A DNA stretch of 64,000 nt from NCBI GenBank assembly GCA_022446985.1, contig JAKVBD010000017.1, forward strand, positions 1 through 64,000. Direction: 5' to 3'. The position numbers and the translations under genes are program-made. Positions 26,811 through 36,254 of this stretch are shown here, in pieces. The notes beneath the pieces were generated by a model. The model searched no databases, was not told the origin of the DNA, and was given only the letters and a program-made list of their open reading frames with translations. Each line of letters begins with the position of its first letter. Position 1 is the first letter of the stretch. The stretch is from Lentisphaerales bacterium (GTDB taxonomy: Bacteria; Verrucomicrobiota; Lentisphaeria; Lentisphaerales; Lentisphaeraceae).

Positions 26811-28823
26811 ATGAAAAAATTTACTTGTGTGCTTTGTATGCTGACTGCTATGGCAACTGCAGAGGAGCAAAAGGCTGTAGGGCCAAAAGCAAAAGACAAG
26901 ATTGTTATCTCTGCTACAAAGACTGACAACTCACTCGAAGAAGAGTCAATCGTAATTGGTGTAGTCACACGTGAACAAATGGATAAACATCAAGTTCGTG
27001 ATCTTGGCGAAGCAGTTAAAAGAATGCCAGGGGTTACAATTTATAATGGACCTAGATCACAATCCATGCGCCCGATTATTCGTGGCTTAAGCGATGCAAG
27101 AGTTTTAACTGTGATAGATGGTGTACGTCAAAATTTTGATTCCTCTTATCGCGGTAAAATGTATGTCGATTTTGATCTTCTAAAGCAAGTTGAAGTCGTC
27201 AGAGGCCCGGCGTCAGCTCTTTGGGGAAGTGGTGCCTTAGGAGGTGTTCTTTCTTTAGAAACAGTTGATCCATCAGATTTACTTGATGATGATAAAGAAT
27301 GGGGATTAAAGCTTTCTTCAGGTTTTGATTCTGTAAATGATGGTATTCGTTTCGGTTCAACAGTTTTTGGTAGAGCCGATCAGTTTGAATATTTATTCAA
27401 TGTTGGACAAAGAGACAGTAATGATGTGACTCTTGGTAGCGGAGACAGGCTTAAATATTCAGAGCAGGATAATTATAGTTCGCTCTCAAAATTAATTTGG
27501 CATGCTTCAAAAAATGATAAATTAACATTACAATACCAAACTCATTATGCTGATGAGCTGAAGCCACTTGATGAGCAAAGAAGTACAGAAGCCTTATCAG
27601 GTATAACTGATCAAGAGGCGAAAAGAGATCAAGTAAAATTTGGTTATGAACATGATGATGTAAATGATAATTTTGATTTTACTTTTAATGCATACTATAC
27701 AAGCCTTGAGCTTGATGACGAAAACCAAGATCCAGCAACTGCAGGTTGGACTAACTCAAATACTCAATATGATACATATGGGGTTGAATTAAGAAACTCA
27801 ACTATTTGGGCACAAAGTGACAATATAGTTCATACTTTTACTTATGGGATTGAGTTGTTTCGTGATGAGCAGGAAGCATCAAGAGATGGAGGCGAATACT
27901 TTGTATTCCCAGATGCAGAGCAGGACAGTCTTGGTATATATATTCAGGATGAGATCGCAATTGGTGAAAAGTTAGTAGTAATTCCAGGGATACGTTATGA
28001 TGAATTTGATTCAGAATCAGATGCTGGAGAGTCATTGAACGCTGATTCTGTTAATCCAAAATTAGGTATTATTTATCATCTAAATGATGATATAGACCTC
28101 TTTGCTAACTATTCTCATGGTATGCGTGGTCCCACTCTAAGAGAACTTTACATTCAGGGTGGTGGTTTTCCTGAGTTCTTGTCTAATCCGGATCTTGAAG
28201 AAGAAAAAAGCAAAAACTGGGATGTAGGTTTCCGTTTAGATAAGTCGAATGCTTTCACAAACAACGACAACTTAAAATTGCGCTACGCTTTCTTCCATAA
28301 TGAAATTGAAGATTACATTAATCTTGAATCTGATATTACATATCATCCAATATTCGGTTTTCCTACAGCTATCGACCTTCAGTATCAAAATGTATCAGAT
28401 GCGACAATTCATGGTCACGAGTTAGAAGCTGAGTGGAGCAATGAAAAACTTCTTCTATGGGCCAATTATACATATACTCACGGTGAGAATGACACGGATA
28501 ATGAACCATTAAGCGGTATCCCATCTCAGACTGTTAATTTTGGTGTTGATTATCAAGTTGTTAATGATATCTCTGTCGGTTATGCAGGGCAGTTTGTCGA
28601 TCATCAAGACCGACTAGGTTCTGTAGATATTAAAGGTACAGATAATTATAGCACACATGATGTCTATGTACGTTGGGCGCCAAGTAGTGATCTACTTAAC
28701 GGTCTTGCTCTAACTGTTGGTATTGATAATATTCTAGACGAAGAATATCAATCTCATATGGACGTTGTAGAAGGAGAGGGTCAAAATGTTAAAGCGTCTC
28801 TCAGTTATACTGTTCAATTCTAA
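26811..28823 (+). CDS. TonB-dependent receptor, heme/hemoglobin type
   Basis: 670 residues with a signal peptide (MKKFTCVLCMLTAMATA). The plug domain runs about 30-150 (VISATKTDNSLEE, MPGVTIYNGPRS, PIIRGLSDARVLTVIDGVR, VEVVRGPASALWGSGALGG). The barrel contains the heme-receptor landmarks in slightly changed form: MRGPTLRELY in the FRAP-box position and NPDLEEEKS for NPNL. The end ASLSYTVQF has the terminal aromatic needed for outer-membrane insertion. It heads the operon with hmuTUV, an exporter and hugZ, which supports heme as the substrate. Two operator-like dyads precede it. Confidence 0.93.
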   Translation: MKKFTCVLCMLTAMATAEEQKAVGPKAKDKIVISATKTDNSLEEESIVIGVVTREQMDKHQVRDLGEAVKRMPGVTIYNGPRSQSMRPIIRGLSDARVLTVIDGVRQNFDSSYRGKMYVDFDLLKQVEVVRGPASALWGSGALGGVLSLETVDPSDLLDDDKEWGLKLSSGFDSVNDGIRFGSTVFGRADQFEYLFNVGQRDSNDVTLGSGDRLKYSEQDNYSSLSKLIWHASKNDKLTLQYQTHYADELKPLDEQRSTEALSGITDQEAKRDQVKFGYEHDDVNDNFDFTFNAYYTSLELDDENQDPATAGWTNSNTQYDTYGVELRNSTIWAQSDNIVHTFTYGIELFRDEQEASRDGGEYFVFPDAEQDSLGIYIQDEIAIGEKLVVIPGIRYDEFDSESDAGESLNADSVNPKLGIIYHLNDDIDLFANYSHGMRGPTLRELYIQGGGFPEFLSNPDLEEEKSKNWDVGFRLDKSNAFTNNDNLKLRYAFFHNEIEDYINLESDITYHPIFGFPTAIDLQYQNVSDATIHGHELEAEWSNEKLLLWANYTYTHGENDTDNEPLSGIPSQTVNFGVDYQVVNDISVGYAGQFVDHQDRLGSVDIKGTDNYSTHDVYVRWAPSSDLLNGLALTVGIDNILDEEYQSHMDVVEGEGQNVKASLSYTVQF

Positions 28824-28851
28824 TTAAAACTCACATAAAAGTTTAATCGCC

Positions 28852-28879
28852 GGCGTCAAAGGCTAAGCCTTTTGACGCC
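28852..28879 (+). terminator. Long hairpin between the receptor and hmuT
   Basis: GGCGTCAAAGGC-TAA-GCCTTTTGACGCC forms a 12-bp stem with one bulged base, 44 bases before the hmuT ATG. It probably lowers transcription of the ABC genes relative to the receptor (partial terminator) or protects the receptor mRNA 3' end. Confidence 0.65.
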
Positions 28880-28922
28880 TTTCGAGGTAATAGAAAAACA
28901 AAAAATAATAAGGAAATTTAGA

Positions 28923-29786
28923 ATGCTCACCCCTAAATTTATCCTCTCCATACTGCTTATACTTTTAAGCTCTACAACATTTGCTGAATACAGACTCATC
29001 ACTCTTGGCAGCAATGCAACAGAAACAGTTTTTGCACTTGGTCTTGGTGACAAGGTGGTTGCCCGTGATTATGGCAGCACTTTTCCAAAAGCAGTTAATG
29101 ACCTGCCTTCTCTGGGGCAGGGTCACAAAATCAAAGCTGAAGAAATTCTAAAGCACAATCCAACACACATCGTTGTCTGGGATAAGCGCGCTTCTAACAC
29201 AGGTGTAATTGAAAAGCTTAAAAAGGCTTTTGTACAGATTGTTGAACTTGGTATTAAAGACTCAACTCAGCAGACAGAAGAAAATATCAAAGCAGTAGCT
29301 AAAGCCTTCGGTAAAGAGGCAGAAGGCGAAAAACTTATCGCTAAAGTTCAAAGCGACATTCAAAAAGTTTCTGAATATAACAAAACGAAAAAGAACAGTC
29401 CGAACGCCATTTTTATTTATGCCAGAGGCATCGGTACTTTATTTCTTGCCGGTCAAGGCAGCAGTGCCCAGACTTTACTTGAATTGGCTGGAGCTCAGCC
29501 GGCAGTCAAAGGTTTCCACGGTTTTAAGCCGGTAAATGCAGAGACTATCATCGAAGCAGACCCTGAAGTTGTGATGCTTTTTCACAGTGGTCTTGAAAGC
29601 CTTGGTGGTCAGGAGAAACTTGCAGAAGTACCTGGTCTGAAACTGACTAAAGCTCTTAAAAATGGCAAGATCGTTGCCATCGACGACAGAGCCCTGAATT
29701 TCGGTCCACGCATTGGTTTATTTGCTATGGAACTCGCTCAGAAACTACAAGGTGATTTGGAGCCGACAGCGAAAGTCAATGAGTGA
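28923..29786 (+). CDS. hmuT: Periplasmic heme-binding protein HmuT
   Basis: About 287 residues from the ATG at 28923 (AAGGA upstream). A signal peptide (ILSILLILLSSTTFA) is followed by a cluster-A substrate-binding fold: RLITLGSNATETVFALG, VVARDYGSTFP, LPSLGQGHKIKAEEILKHNP and FGPRIGLFAMELA. The Tyr in ARDYGSTFP stands where HmuT proteins carry a heme-ligating residue. It delivers heme to HmuU. The last eight bases overlap hmuU. Confidence 0.93.
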   Translation: MLTPKFILSILLILLSSTTFAEYRLITLGSNATETVFALGLGDKVVARDYGSTFPKAVNDLPSLGQGHKIKAEEILKHNPTHIVVWDKRASNTGVIEKLKKAFVQIVELGIKDSTQQTEENIKAVAKAFGKEAEGEKLIAKVQSDIQKVSEYNKTKKNSPNAIFIYARGIGTLFLAGQGSSAQTLLELAGAQPAVKGFHGFKPVNAETIIEADPEVVMLFHSGLESLGGQEKLAEVPGLKLTKALKNGKIVAIDDRALNFGPRIGLFAMELAQKLQGDLEPTAKVNE

Positions 29787-30885
29787 AGCCTGTTCAACTA
29801 CTGAATATGGTGATGCATTAAACTCTGTACAAACCCGTAAACGCAAGACTAAACTTATCCATCTTGGTCTGGCCGCAGCTTTAATCTGTTGCTTTGCATT
29901 TGCCCTGATTTTTGGTTCTTCTTCGACCGGTTTAAAAGAACTGATCGGCACCTTCATTGGTTACGTCGGTCTTGAAAGTCCCTGGGCTCTTCAGGACAAT
30001 CAGAGATTTATTATCACCGAATTGCGCCTGCCGCGTGCCCTTCTGTCAATTTTTATTGGCGGCTGTTTGGCAATTGGTGGTGTGGCCATGCAGGGATTAT
30101 TTCGAAATCCGCTAGCTGCTCCAGGAATACTTGGTGTTAACAGTGGAGCCGCTCTTGGAGCTGCCTTAATGATCGTTCTTGGAAATACCTTGTTGCCAGA
30201 GTCATTAAGCGAATATGCTTTTTACTCAGTTCCGGCCGGTGCCTTTATTTCGGCTTTAGCCATAACCGGCTTAATAGTTAAAGTGGGTACGGTTGGCGGT
30301 CGAACAAACATTTTTATTCTTCTACTGACAGGTGTTGCCCTGCAGGCGATTATTGGTGCAGTCATGGGTCTTTTGACTTACATAAGTGACGACCAGCAAT
30401 TGCGTTCTTTGACATTTTGGACCATGGGAGACCTTGGTGTAGCAGGCTGGAAAGAATTGGCATTTATCATTCCTATTCTCAGCTTTTGCTGCTTTATGAT
30501 CATGCGTAAAGCCGGAGCGTTAAATCTGTTCCTGCTAGGTGAAGCAGAAGCACACCACCTGGGGATTGATGTTCAGAAGCTTAAGAAGAGTTTGATCATT
30601 TGGACAGCATTGGCTATTTCTTTAGCCGTTTCTTTTACCGGAAGTATTGGTTTTATCGGCCTGGCTGCACCTCACCTGGTACGTTTGATGACCGGCCCGA
30701 ATCACAAGACTCTGTTTCCAGGAGCCTGCCTCATGGGGGCTCTTATTCTTTGTCTTTCAGATATACTGTCGCGTTCAGTAGCCACAGCGGAAATCCCGGT
30801 GGGAATCATCACATCCTTCATAGGTGCCCCGGTCTTCTTATGGTTGTTGATCATGCAGCGCAAAGGAGGCGGTTCTTTTGCTTAA
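29779..30885 (+). CDS. hmuU: Heme ABC transporter permease HmuU (FecCD family)
   Basis: About 368 residues from the ATG at 29779 inside the end of hmuT. FecCD/BtuC-type permease with about ten helices: ELRLPRALLSIFIGGCLAIGG, FRNPLAAPGILGVNSGAALGA, GSIGFIGLAAPHLVRLM and the EIPVGIITSFIGAPVFLWLL end. The Gly-rich coupling loop lies at the usual place before APHLVR. A 30-residue cytoplasmic N-terminal extension precedes the first helix. It overlaps hmuV by eight bases. Confidence 0.94.
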   Translation: MSEACSTTEYGDALNSVQTRKRKTKLIHLGLAAALICCFAFALIFGSSSTGLKELIGTFIGYVGLESPWALQDNQRFIITELRLPRALLSIFIGGCLAIGGVAMQGLFRNPLAAPGILGVNSGAALGAALMIVLGNTLLPESLSEYAFYSVPAGAFISALAITGLIVKVGTVGGRTNIFILLLTGVALQAIIGAVMGLLTYISDDQQLRSLTFWTMGDLGVAGWKELAFIIPILSFCCFMIMRKAGALNLFLLGEAEAHHLGIDVQKLKKSLIIWTALAISLAVSFTGSIGFIGLAAPHLVRLMTGPNHKTLFPGACLMGALILCLSDILSRSVATAEIPVGIITSFIGAPVFLWLLIMQRKGGGSFA

Positions 30886-31663
30886 GACTGAAAATATTAA
30901 ATTTGCCCGTGGTACTCGTGAGATTCTCAAGGGGATTGACCTGGAAGTGGCCAATTGTGAAGTCACGGCTTTACTTGGCCCAAATGGTGCCGGTAAAAGT
31001 ACACTCATTAAAATTATGTCTGGTGAACTGACTCCGGATTCAGGCAGTGTACCAGTCAATGACAAAAAATTGGCGGACTGGGACCCGATGAATCTGGCAA
31101 AGCATCGTGCTGTCATGCCGCAGAAGAGTGCTTTGAGTTTTGACTTTAAAGTCATCGATGTTGTCCTTATGGGAAGAACGCCTTTTAATCAGGGGTGGGA
31201 TAGTAAAGAAGATCTTGAACTGGCGATTAACTGTCTTAAAGAAGTTGAGTGTTTACACCTTAAAGACCGCAGTTTTCCAACGCTTTCCGGTGGAGACCAA
31301 CAGCGCGTCAGTTTTGCTCGTGTTTTGGCCCAGCTTCAAAGTGAAGACAAGCCAAAGAACCTTTTGCTGGATGAACCGGTTTCAAGTCTTGATCCTGAAC
31401 ACCAGTTAAAGACTCTTGAGCTGGCTCGTCGGCGTGCCGATGCAGGTGTGGCAGTTTTTGTCATTCTTCACGATCTCAATATGGCGGCAGCGTTCGCAGA
31501 TAAAGTAGCTTTTTTACACAATGGTCACTTAAAGGCGTTTAATACTCCTGAGAAAGTATTGACTCAGCCAATTATCCGAGAAGTATTTAACATAGACGTA
31601 GATGTGCAGACTCATGCACAAAACGGCAAATTGTTAATTACCAATGCGAGGGTAGCGGTTTGA
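30878..31663 (+). CDS. hmuV: Heme ABC transporter ATPase HmuV
   Basis: 261 residues starting at a TTG (30878). The TTG is backed by a strong AAAGGAGG eight bases upstream and no better start is near. Walker A GPNGAGKST, Q-loop VMPQKSAL, signature LSGGDQQRVS, Walker B NLLLDEPVSSLD and switch His in ILHDLN are all present. It powers HmuU. The stop overlaps the start of the next ABC gene. Confidence 0.94.
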   Translation: MLKTENIKFARGTREILKGIDLEVANCEVTALLGPNGAGKSTLIKIMSGELTPDSGSVPVNDKKLADWDPMNLAKHRAVMPQKSALSFDFKVIDVVLMGRTPFNQGWDSKEDLELAINCLKEVECLHLKDRSFPTLSGGDQQRVSFARVLAQLQSEDKPKNLLLDEPVSSLDPEHQLKTLELARRRADAGVAVFVILHDLNMAAAFADKVAFLHNGHLKAFNTPEKVLTQPIIREVFNIDVDVQTHAQNGKLLITNARVAV

Positions 31664-33483
31664 GCTCCATGACTAAAATTTTTGACTTTACCTATTTAAA
31701 AAAGCAGTTATTACAACACAAGTCGACGCTTGTTAAGGCTCACATAGTAGCAGTTTTCGCGGCGATTACTGTTGTCTTGCAACCGCTGTTTATTCCACTC
31801 TTAATCGACGACCTCTTGCTTGAGGGAAATGGTCGGTTAACCAGTAAGCTTGATTACATCTTGCCGGCCGGTTGGAGCGAGCCGATGCACTATATCGGCA
31901 TCACCCTAGCTATTACTTTATTTTTGAGGTTTTCAGGTTTTGCATTGAATATCCTGCAGACAAAGGTTTTTACCGGGATTTCACAGGAGATTTGCTATAA
32001 TATTCGCCTCAGAGTTTTGGGCCGCTTGCAGAATATCGCGGTAAAATATTTTGAGCAGAATGGTACCGGTAAAACGGCTTCTTTGTTTACCACAGATATC
32101 GATACCGTAGAGTCCTTTATTTCAAAGAGCATCAGTAAGCTGATTCTTTCAGTCTTGCAACTGATTGCTACAGCTGCCATTTTGTTGTGGATCAACGTTA
32201 AGATTGGCCTGTTTATTTTATTGTTGTACCCGGCAGTCATCTTTCTGACAGTTAAGCTTGGTAAATCAGTTAAGAAACTAAAAGGTTCAGAGAACAAGGC
32301 GATCGCTGGTTTTCAGGAGAAGATTACTGACTTCCTGGAAGCTGTTCATGAACTTCGTGTCAGTCGACGTGATAAACATTTTTTGACTCATATAAAAAGT
32401 TCAGCCGGTACTATGCGCGATGCCATTATTTCATCGCAATGGAAGACGGATGCAGCCTCGCGTGGCAGCTTTGTTCTTTTCCTGGCCGGATTCGATTTGT
32501 TCAGGGTTGCGGCTGTTTATGTTGCTCTCACCAGCCCGGATCTGAGCGTTGGTGAAATGATTGCCATCTTCAGTTACCTGTGGGTACTTATGGGGCCGGT
32601 GCAAGAGTTAATAGGTATTCAATATTCCTGGTTTGGCGCATCTGCCGCTATGGACCGAGTAAATACATTTATTAACCAAGATGAGGAAATGAAAGGGAAT
32701 CTTTCAGGTGAGTTTTCTGTAGGTGAAAAAACTGGCGTTGAAATAGCTTTTGATAAAGTTTCTTTTAGTTACACAGAAGGCGTTTCTGTTTTGGATGAGG
32801 TAAGCCTTAAGATTCCAGCAGGTCAGCATGTTGCCATAGTCGGTGCTACCGGTGGGGGTAAGAGTACTCTGGTGCAGGTTCTTACTGGACTTTATAAACC
32901 TTTAAATGGAACAGTTTCACTAAATAATCAAGATATCTATGCCATTGGGCTGGATACCGTCAGGGAAATGACGGGAGTAGTTTTGCAGGCTCCAGGCCTC
33001 TTTCAATCGACAGTCCGCGAGAATATTCTCATGGGTGAGCATGCTGACGATGAAGAGGTCTGGAGATCCTTGCAAGTTGCTTGTCTCGATGAATTTATTC
33101 GCGAACAAGCGGATGGTCTGGATACACAGGTCGGTAGCAGAGGCCTTAAACTTTCCGGTGGCCAAAGGCAGCGTCTTGCCATTGCTCGAATGGTTTTAAG
33201 AAAACCTCAGATAGTTATTCTCGATGAAGCGACATCGGCACTTGATCCGCAGACGGAAAATGAAGTACACAAACGCTTAAAAGCTTTCCTCGAAAACAGG
33301 ACAACAATTACTGTTGCGCATAGACTCAGTGCAGTAAAACAGGCGGAAAAAATATACGTTTTTGAGAATGGCAAAATCATTCAGGATGGTAGTCATGATG
33401 ATCTTGTTTCTCAGGACGGACTTTACTCAAAACTTTACAATGACAAGGAGAAAACACATGAGCGAAGCGAAATTCACGCTTAA
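31660..33483 (+). CDS. ABC exporter (fused membrane and ATPase domains) in the heme operon
   Basis: 607 residues (TTG at 31660; an ATG at 31669 is possible). Residues 1-330 form a six-helix type IV ABC membrane domain. The ATPase domain has VGATGGGKSTL, LSGGQRQRLAIARM and IVILDEATSALDPQ. It is a half-transporter likely to work as a homodimer. Placement between hmuV and hugZ with overlaps at both ends shows it is part of the heme operon. Candidate cargoes are heme, porphyrin breakdown products or a siderophore; the sequence does not decide. Mycobacterial IrtAB shows that such folds can also import. Confidence 0.9.
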   Translation: MSSMTKIFDFTYLKKQLLQHKSTLVKAHIVAVFAAITVVLQPLFIPLLIDDLLLEGNGRLTSKLDYILPAGWSEPMHYIGITLAITLFLRFSGFALNILQTKVFTGISQEICYNIRLRVLGRLQNIAVKYFEQNGTGKTASLFTTDIDTVESFISKSISKLILSVLQLIATAAILLWINVKIGLFILLLYPAVIFLTVKLGKSVKKLKGSENKAIAGFQEKITDFLEAVHELRVSRRDKHFLTHIKSSAGTMRDAIISSQWKTDAASRGSFVLFLAGFDLFRVAAVYVALTSPDLSVGEMIAIFSYLWVLMGPVQELIGIQYSWFGASAAMDRVNTFINQDEEMKGNLSGEFSVGEKTGVEIAFDKVSFSYTEGVSVLDEVSLKIPAGQHVAIVGATGGGKSTLVQVLTGLYKPLNGTVSLNNQDIYAIGLDTVREMTGVVLQAPGLFQSTVRENILMGEHADDEEVWRSLQVACLDEFIREQADGLDTQVGSRGLKLSGGQRQRLAIARMVLRKPQIVILDEATSALDPQTENEVHKRLKAFLENRTTITVAHRLSAVKQAEKIYVFENGKIIQDGSHDDLVSQDGLYSKLYNDKEKTHERSEIHA

Positions 33484-34180
33484 AGCTAAGAATGCAAGAG
33501 CCCTGCTAAAAGCAGAAAAAGATGGCGTTCTTTCAACACATTCACTGGATGTCCCGGGTTACCCGTTCGGTTCAGTTACACCTTATGCCCTGGATAAGCT
33601 TGGTCGCCCGATCATTCTTATTTCTAACCTGGCACAGCACACACAAAATATTAATGAAAACGGCAAAGTTTCTCTGACTATCGTTGCTTCTACATTAGCT
33701 CGCGATGTTCAGGCAAATGCTCGTCTAACTTTCCTTGGCGATGCCAGAAAAATAACTGAAGACGAAGCAGATGCTAAAGAGCGTTACTTGAGAAAATTCC
33801 CTCACGCTAAGCGCTACTTCGAAGCTCATGATTTTTTCTTCTATGTAGTCGAGCTTAAGAGAGCCCGTTACATCGAAGGTTTCGGTAAGATCTGGTGGGT
33901 AGAGCCGGAAGAAATGGAGCTTGAAAATGTTTTCGATGCTGCGTCTGAAGCTCGTGTTGTTGATCACATGAATGATGATCACCGTGAGTCATTGGTGAAG
34001 TACTGTAGAGAGTACAACTTTAAGAACCCGACTGAAGAGTACAGCATGACTGGTATCGACACAGAAGGTATCGACATAGTGGTTGGAACTCAGAATGTTC
34101 GCATTCGCTTTGAGAAGCCACTCGATGACGCTTCTCAGGCTCGTGAAGTTCTAGTTGCTTTGGCGAGGAAGGAAGACTAA
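33458..34180 (+). CDS. hugZ: HugZ/HutZ-like heme utilisation protein
   Basis: About 240 residues from the ATG at 33458, which has AAGGAG upstream; it overlaps the exporter end by 26 bases. The N-terminal split-barrel flavin/heme-binding fold (ARALLKAEKDGVLSTHSL, PYALDKLGRPIILIS, ARLTFLGDARK, FPHAKRYFEAHDFFFYVVEL) is followed by a DUF2470-like domain (VVDHMNDDHRESLVKYC). Heme-degrading HutZ/HugZ proteins have exactly this two-part build. It probably frees iron from imported heme in the cytoplasm and closes the operon. Confidence 0.92.
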   Translation: MSEAKFTLKAKNARALLKAEKDGVLSTHSLDVPGYPFGSVTPYALDKLGRPIILISNLAQHTQNINENGKVSLTIVASTLARDVQANARLTFLGDARKITEDEADAKERYLRKFPHAKRYFEAHDFFFYVVELKRARYIEGFGKIWWVEPEEMELENVFDAASEARVVDHMNDDHRESLVKYCREYNFKNPTEEYSMTGIDTEGIDIVVGTQNVRIRFEKPLDDASQAREVLVALARKED

Positions 34181-34228
34181 AAGGTTTGAGGGTGTCTTCG
34201 GCTTAGAGGTTTGAGGCGCTTCGCTTAA

Positions 34229-34693
34229 AGGCCCTGGGAACGCCGCTTTTTAATTGGCATCCCCCATGATTTTGCCGAGCTGGTGCTCGGAGTTCCATAA
34301 GGAGCACCGGCGCCCTCGCCGGTAGTTAAGCTTAGGACTCATAAACAATCTCATGCAGAGGCGCGGAGGCGCAGGGTAACTCTGGGGGCGCCGGTAATAA
34401 ACTGGGAGCGCCGCTCTCCGATGCGGCAATGTTGGGACTTTGCCGAGCTGGAGCTCAGCGATCCATAAGGAGCACCGGCACCTTTGCCGGTAGTTAAGAC
34501 TAGGACTTTTTAAAGAATCTCACGCAGAGGCGCGGAGACGCAGAGTAACTCTGGGTTCGTCGGTAATTAAGCTGGGAGCGCCGCTCTCCGATGCGGCAAT
34601 GTTGGGACTTTGCCGAGCTGGAGCTCAGAGTTCCATAAGGAGCACCTGCACCTTTGCCGGTAATATTCTCGGAATAGCCGCTTTTTAAGCGGC
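34229..34693. repeat. Composite palindromic repeat array, about 170-bp units
   Basis: The TTTGCCGAGCTGG segment occurs at 34271, 34439 and 34609, and GGGAGCGCCGCTCTCCGATG at 34403 and 34573, so the period is 168-170 bases with about 2.5 copies. Each unit joins several small palindromes: CCGAG/CTCGG, CCGGCxCCTxxGCCGG, the REP GAGCGCCGCTC, and a CGCAGAGGCGCGGAG block. A related hairpin, GCCGCTT-TTT-AAGCGGC, closes it at 34677-34693. The REP is identical to the one in the RAYT gene. No credible gene lies inside. It separates hugZ from tonB. Confidence 0.9.
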
Positions 34694-34723
34694 AATCGAC
34701 ATTTTAAAGTAAGGAATAAATAA

Positions 34724-35521
34724 GTGAATAATGAAATAGAACATGACAAGCTCGTCTATGATTCGGGCAAGGATTGTGTCGATCCCAGACTGCTGCTGAC
34801 AGCAGTAGGTTTATCGACTGCTTTGCTACTTGTTTTTCCTTATCTTGGCAGTACAGAAGTTGTCGCTGAACAACAGGTCAGCTTGACCCAAATAACGACT
34901 TCTTTTTTCGATTATGAAGATGAGTCTCAAAATCATCAGGAGTTGGCAGAGCCAGAGCCAGTAGAAGAAGAGTTTATCATAGAGCCTGTTCCGGAAGTTG
35001 TTCAGTTCAGCATTGAAGCTTTAGATACCCCTGAAATAACAGTAGAGATCCCGGATGTTGCAGTTTCAAAAATAGATCTAAAGTCAGTTACAGATTTGAA
35101 AATGGATCTGGACTTTGAGGTCGAGTCTGTGCCTACTGTTCCCCAAAGACATGCGAAACCAGCAGCTGCATCAAAGTCTTCATCTTCCGTATCAAAAAAA
35201 CGATCAGTAAAAGCTGTTGATTACAATGCTATTTTTAATGAGTTTAACGTCGATAAAGCAGCAGTAAGAACATCAAATAAAGCTCCAAAATATCCACTTC
35301 TGGCCCGTCGTCGTGGCATTTCTGGAAAAGTGGTTATTGATTGTATAGTCACCAGAGATGGGACCATTGCAAAATTTAAAGTGGTTGAGTCACGGCCTGA
35401 GGGTTTGTTTGATAAAAGTTGCCTGGCAGTTCTGGATGATATACGTTATCGACCAGCCCAAAAGGATGGTCGAAATGTCTCTCAGAGAACTCTTCTGACC
35501 TTTGAGTTCGGGATTCAATAA
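34724..35521 (+). CDS. tonB: TonB energy transducer
   Basis: 265 residues from a GTG with AAGGAA upstream. One N-terminal membrane helix (LLLTAVGLSTALLLVFPYL), then an acidic and proline-containing periplasmic spacer (about 60-150, many E-P pairs), and a C-terminal TonB domain: YPLLARRRGISGKVVIDCIV and DDIRYRPAQKDGRNV. It links the proton-driven ExbBD motor to the TonB receptors of this region. exbB and exbD are not in the window. The palindromic repeat array sits directly upstream. Confidence 0.93.
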   Translation: MNNEIEHDKLVYDSGKDCVDPRLLLTAVGLSTALLLVFPYLGSTEVVAEQQVSLTQITTSFFDYEDESQNHQELAEPEPVEEEFIIEPVPEVVQFSIEALDTPEITVEIPDVAVSKIDLKSVTDLKMDLDFEVESVPTVPQRHAKPAAASKSSSSVSKKRSVKAVDYNAIFNEFNVDKAAVRTSNKAPKYPLLARRRGISGKVVIDCIVTRDGTIAKFKVVESRPEGLFDKSCLAVLDDIRYRPAQKDGRNVSQRTLLTFEFGIQ

Positions 35522-35637
35522 TACTGCAGTTTCAAAGAGAATTTGTCGCGCCAAAATACTACATTGATATTGAATCTCAAGTAATATTCATTAAAGTAAG
35601 CGAAATAATTTATAACCTTACTAAAGATGAAATAATT

Positions 35638-36153
35638 ATGAGTGATATTCCTCTATTTTTCGGTAGTTCTACCGGTAATACAGAAACATCAGCGCAAATC
35701 ATAGCGGATGAATTTTCAAGTAACCACGATCTTATGGTGAGAATGGTCAACGTCGCCGACATTGAAGTGGATGATCTAGTTGCTGAGAGCGATAAGATTA
35801 TTGTAGGAGTTCCAACCTGGGATGATGGAGAGTTGCAACAGGATTGGGATTACCTTTTTGAAGATATTGATGACCTCGATCTGTCAGGCAAGAAGATTGC
35901 TCTTTTTGGTCATGGCGATGCGATGGGCTATCCTGACACATATCAGGATGCGATTGGAATTCTAGCAGAGAAATTCCGTGAGCTTGGTGCCAGCATTGTT
36001 GGTTTGACTTCAGTAGCGGGTTATGACTTTGAAGAGTCTAAGGCAGTTGAAGATGGCAAATTTTTGGGTCTTTGCTTAGATAATGATAATGAAGAAGACT
36101 TAACTGAGCCAAGAATTAAGTCATGGGTTGCCCAATTGGCTACTGAATTTTAA
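35638..36153 (+). CDS. fldA: Flavodoxin (long-chain)
   Basis: 171 residues. The FMN phosphate loop GSSTGNTETSA is at residues 9-19. IIVGVPTWDDGELQQDWD carries the first aromatic FMN shield (Trp), and FGHGDAMGYPDTYQDA the second (Tyr). Length and the extra C-terminal loop fit the long-chain class. Flavodoxin replaces ferredoxin when iron is scarce, which fits its place among iron-uptake genes. It ends in a strong terminator. Confidence 0.95.
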   Translation: MSDIPLFFGSSTGNTETSAQIIADEFSSNHDLMVRMVNVADIEVDDLVAESDKIIVGVPTWDDGELQQDWDYLFEDIDDLDLSGKKIALFGHGDAMGYPDTYQDAIGILAEKFRELGASIVGLTSVAGYDFEESKAVEDGKFLGLCLDNDNEEDLTEPRIKSWVAQLATEF

Positions 36154-36175
36154 TTTATTGCATTAGCATTACATG

Positions 36176-36207
36176 AAGGCCTTCCAATTCTGGGAGGCCT
36201 TTTTTCT
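36176..36207 (+). terminator. Intrinsic terminator of the flavodoxin gene
   Basis: AAGGCCTTCC-AATTCT-GGGAGGCCTT, a 10-bp stem with one wobble, followed by TTTTTCTT. Confidence 0.9.
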
Positions 36208-36254
36208 TCAAACACAGCATATAGTTCTTTCACAGCCTTTCGTAAAAGGTATAT

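Noticed and set aside
34567-34749. Minus-strand 60-codon frame in the repeat array
   Set aside because: It lies in palindromic repeats and has no homology-like features; repeats often give chance open frames.
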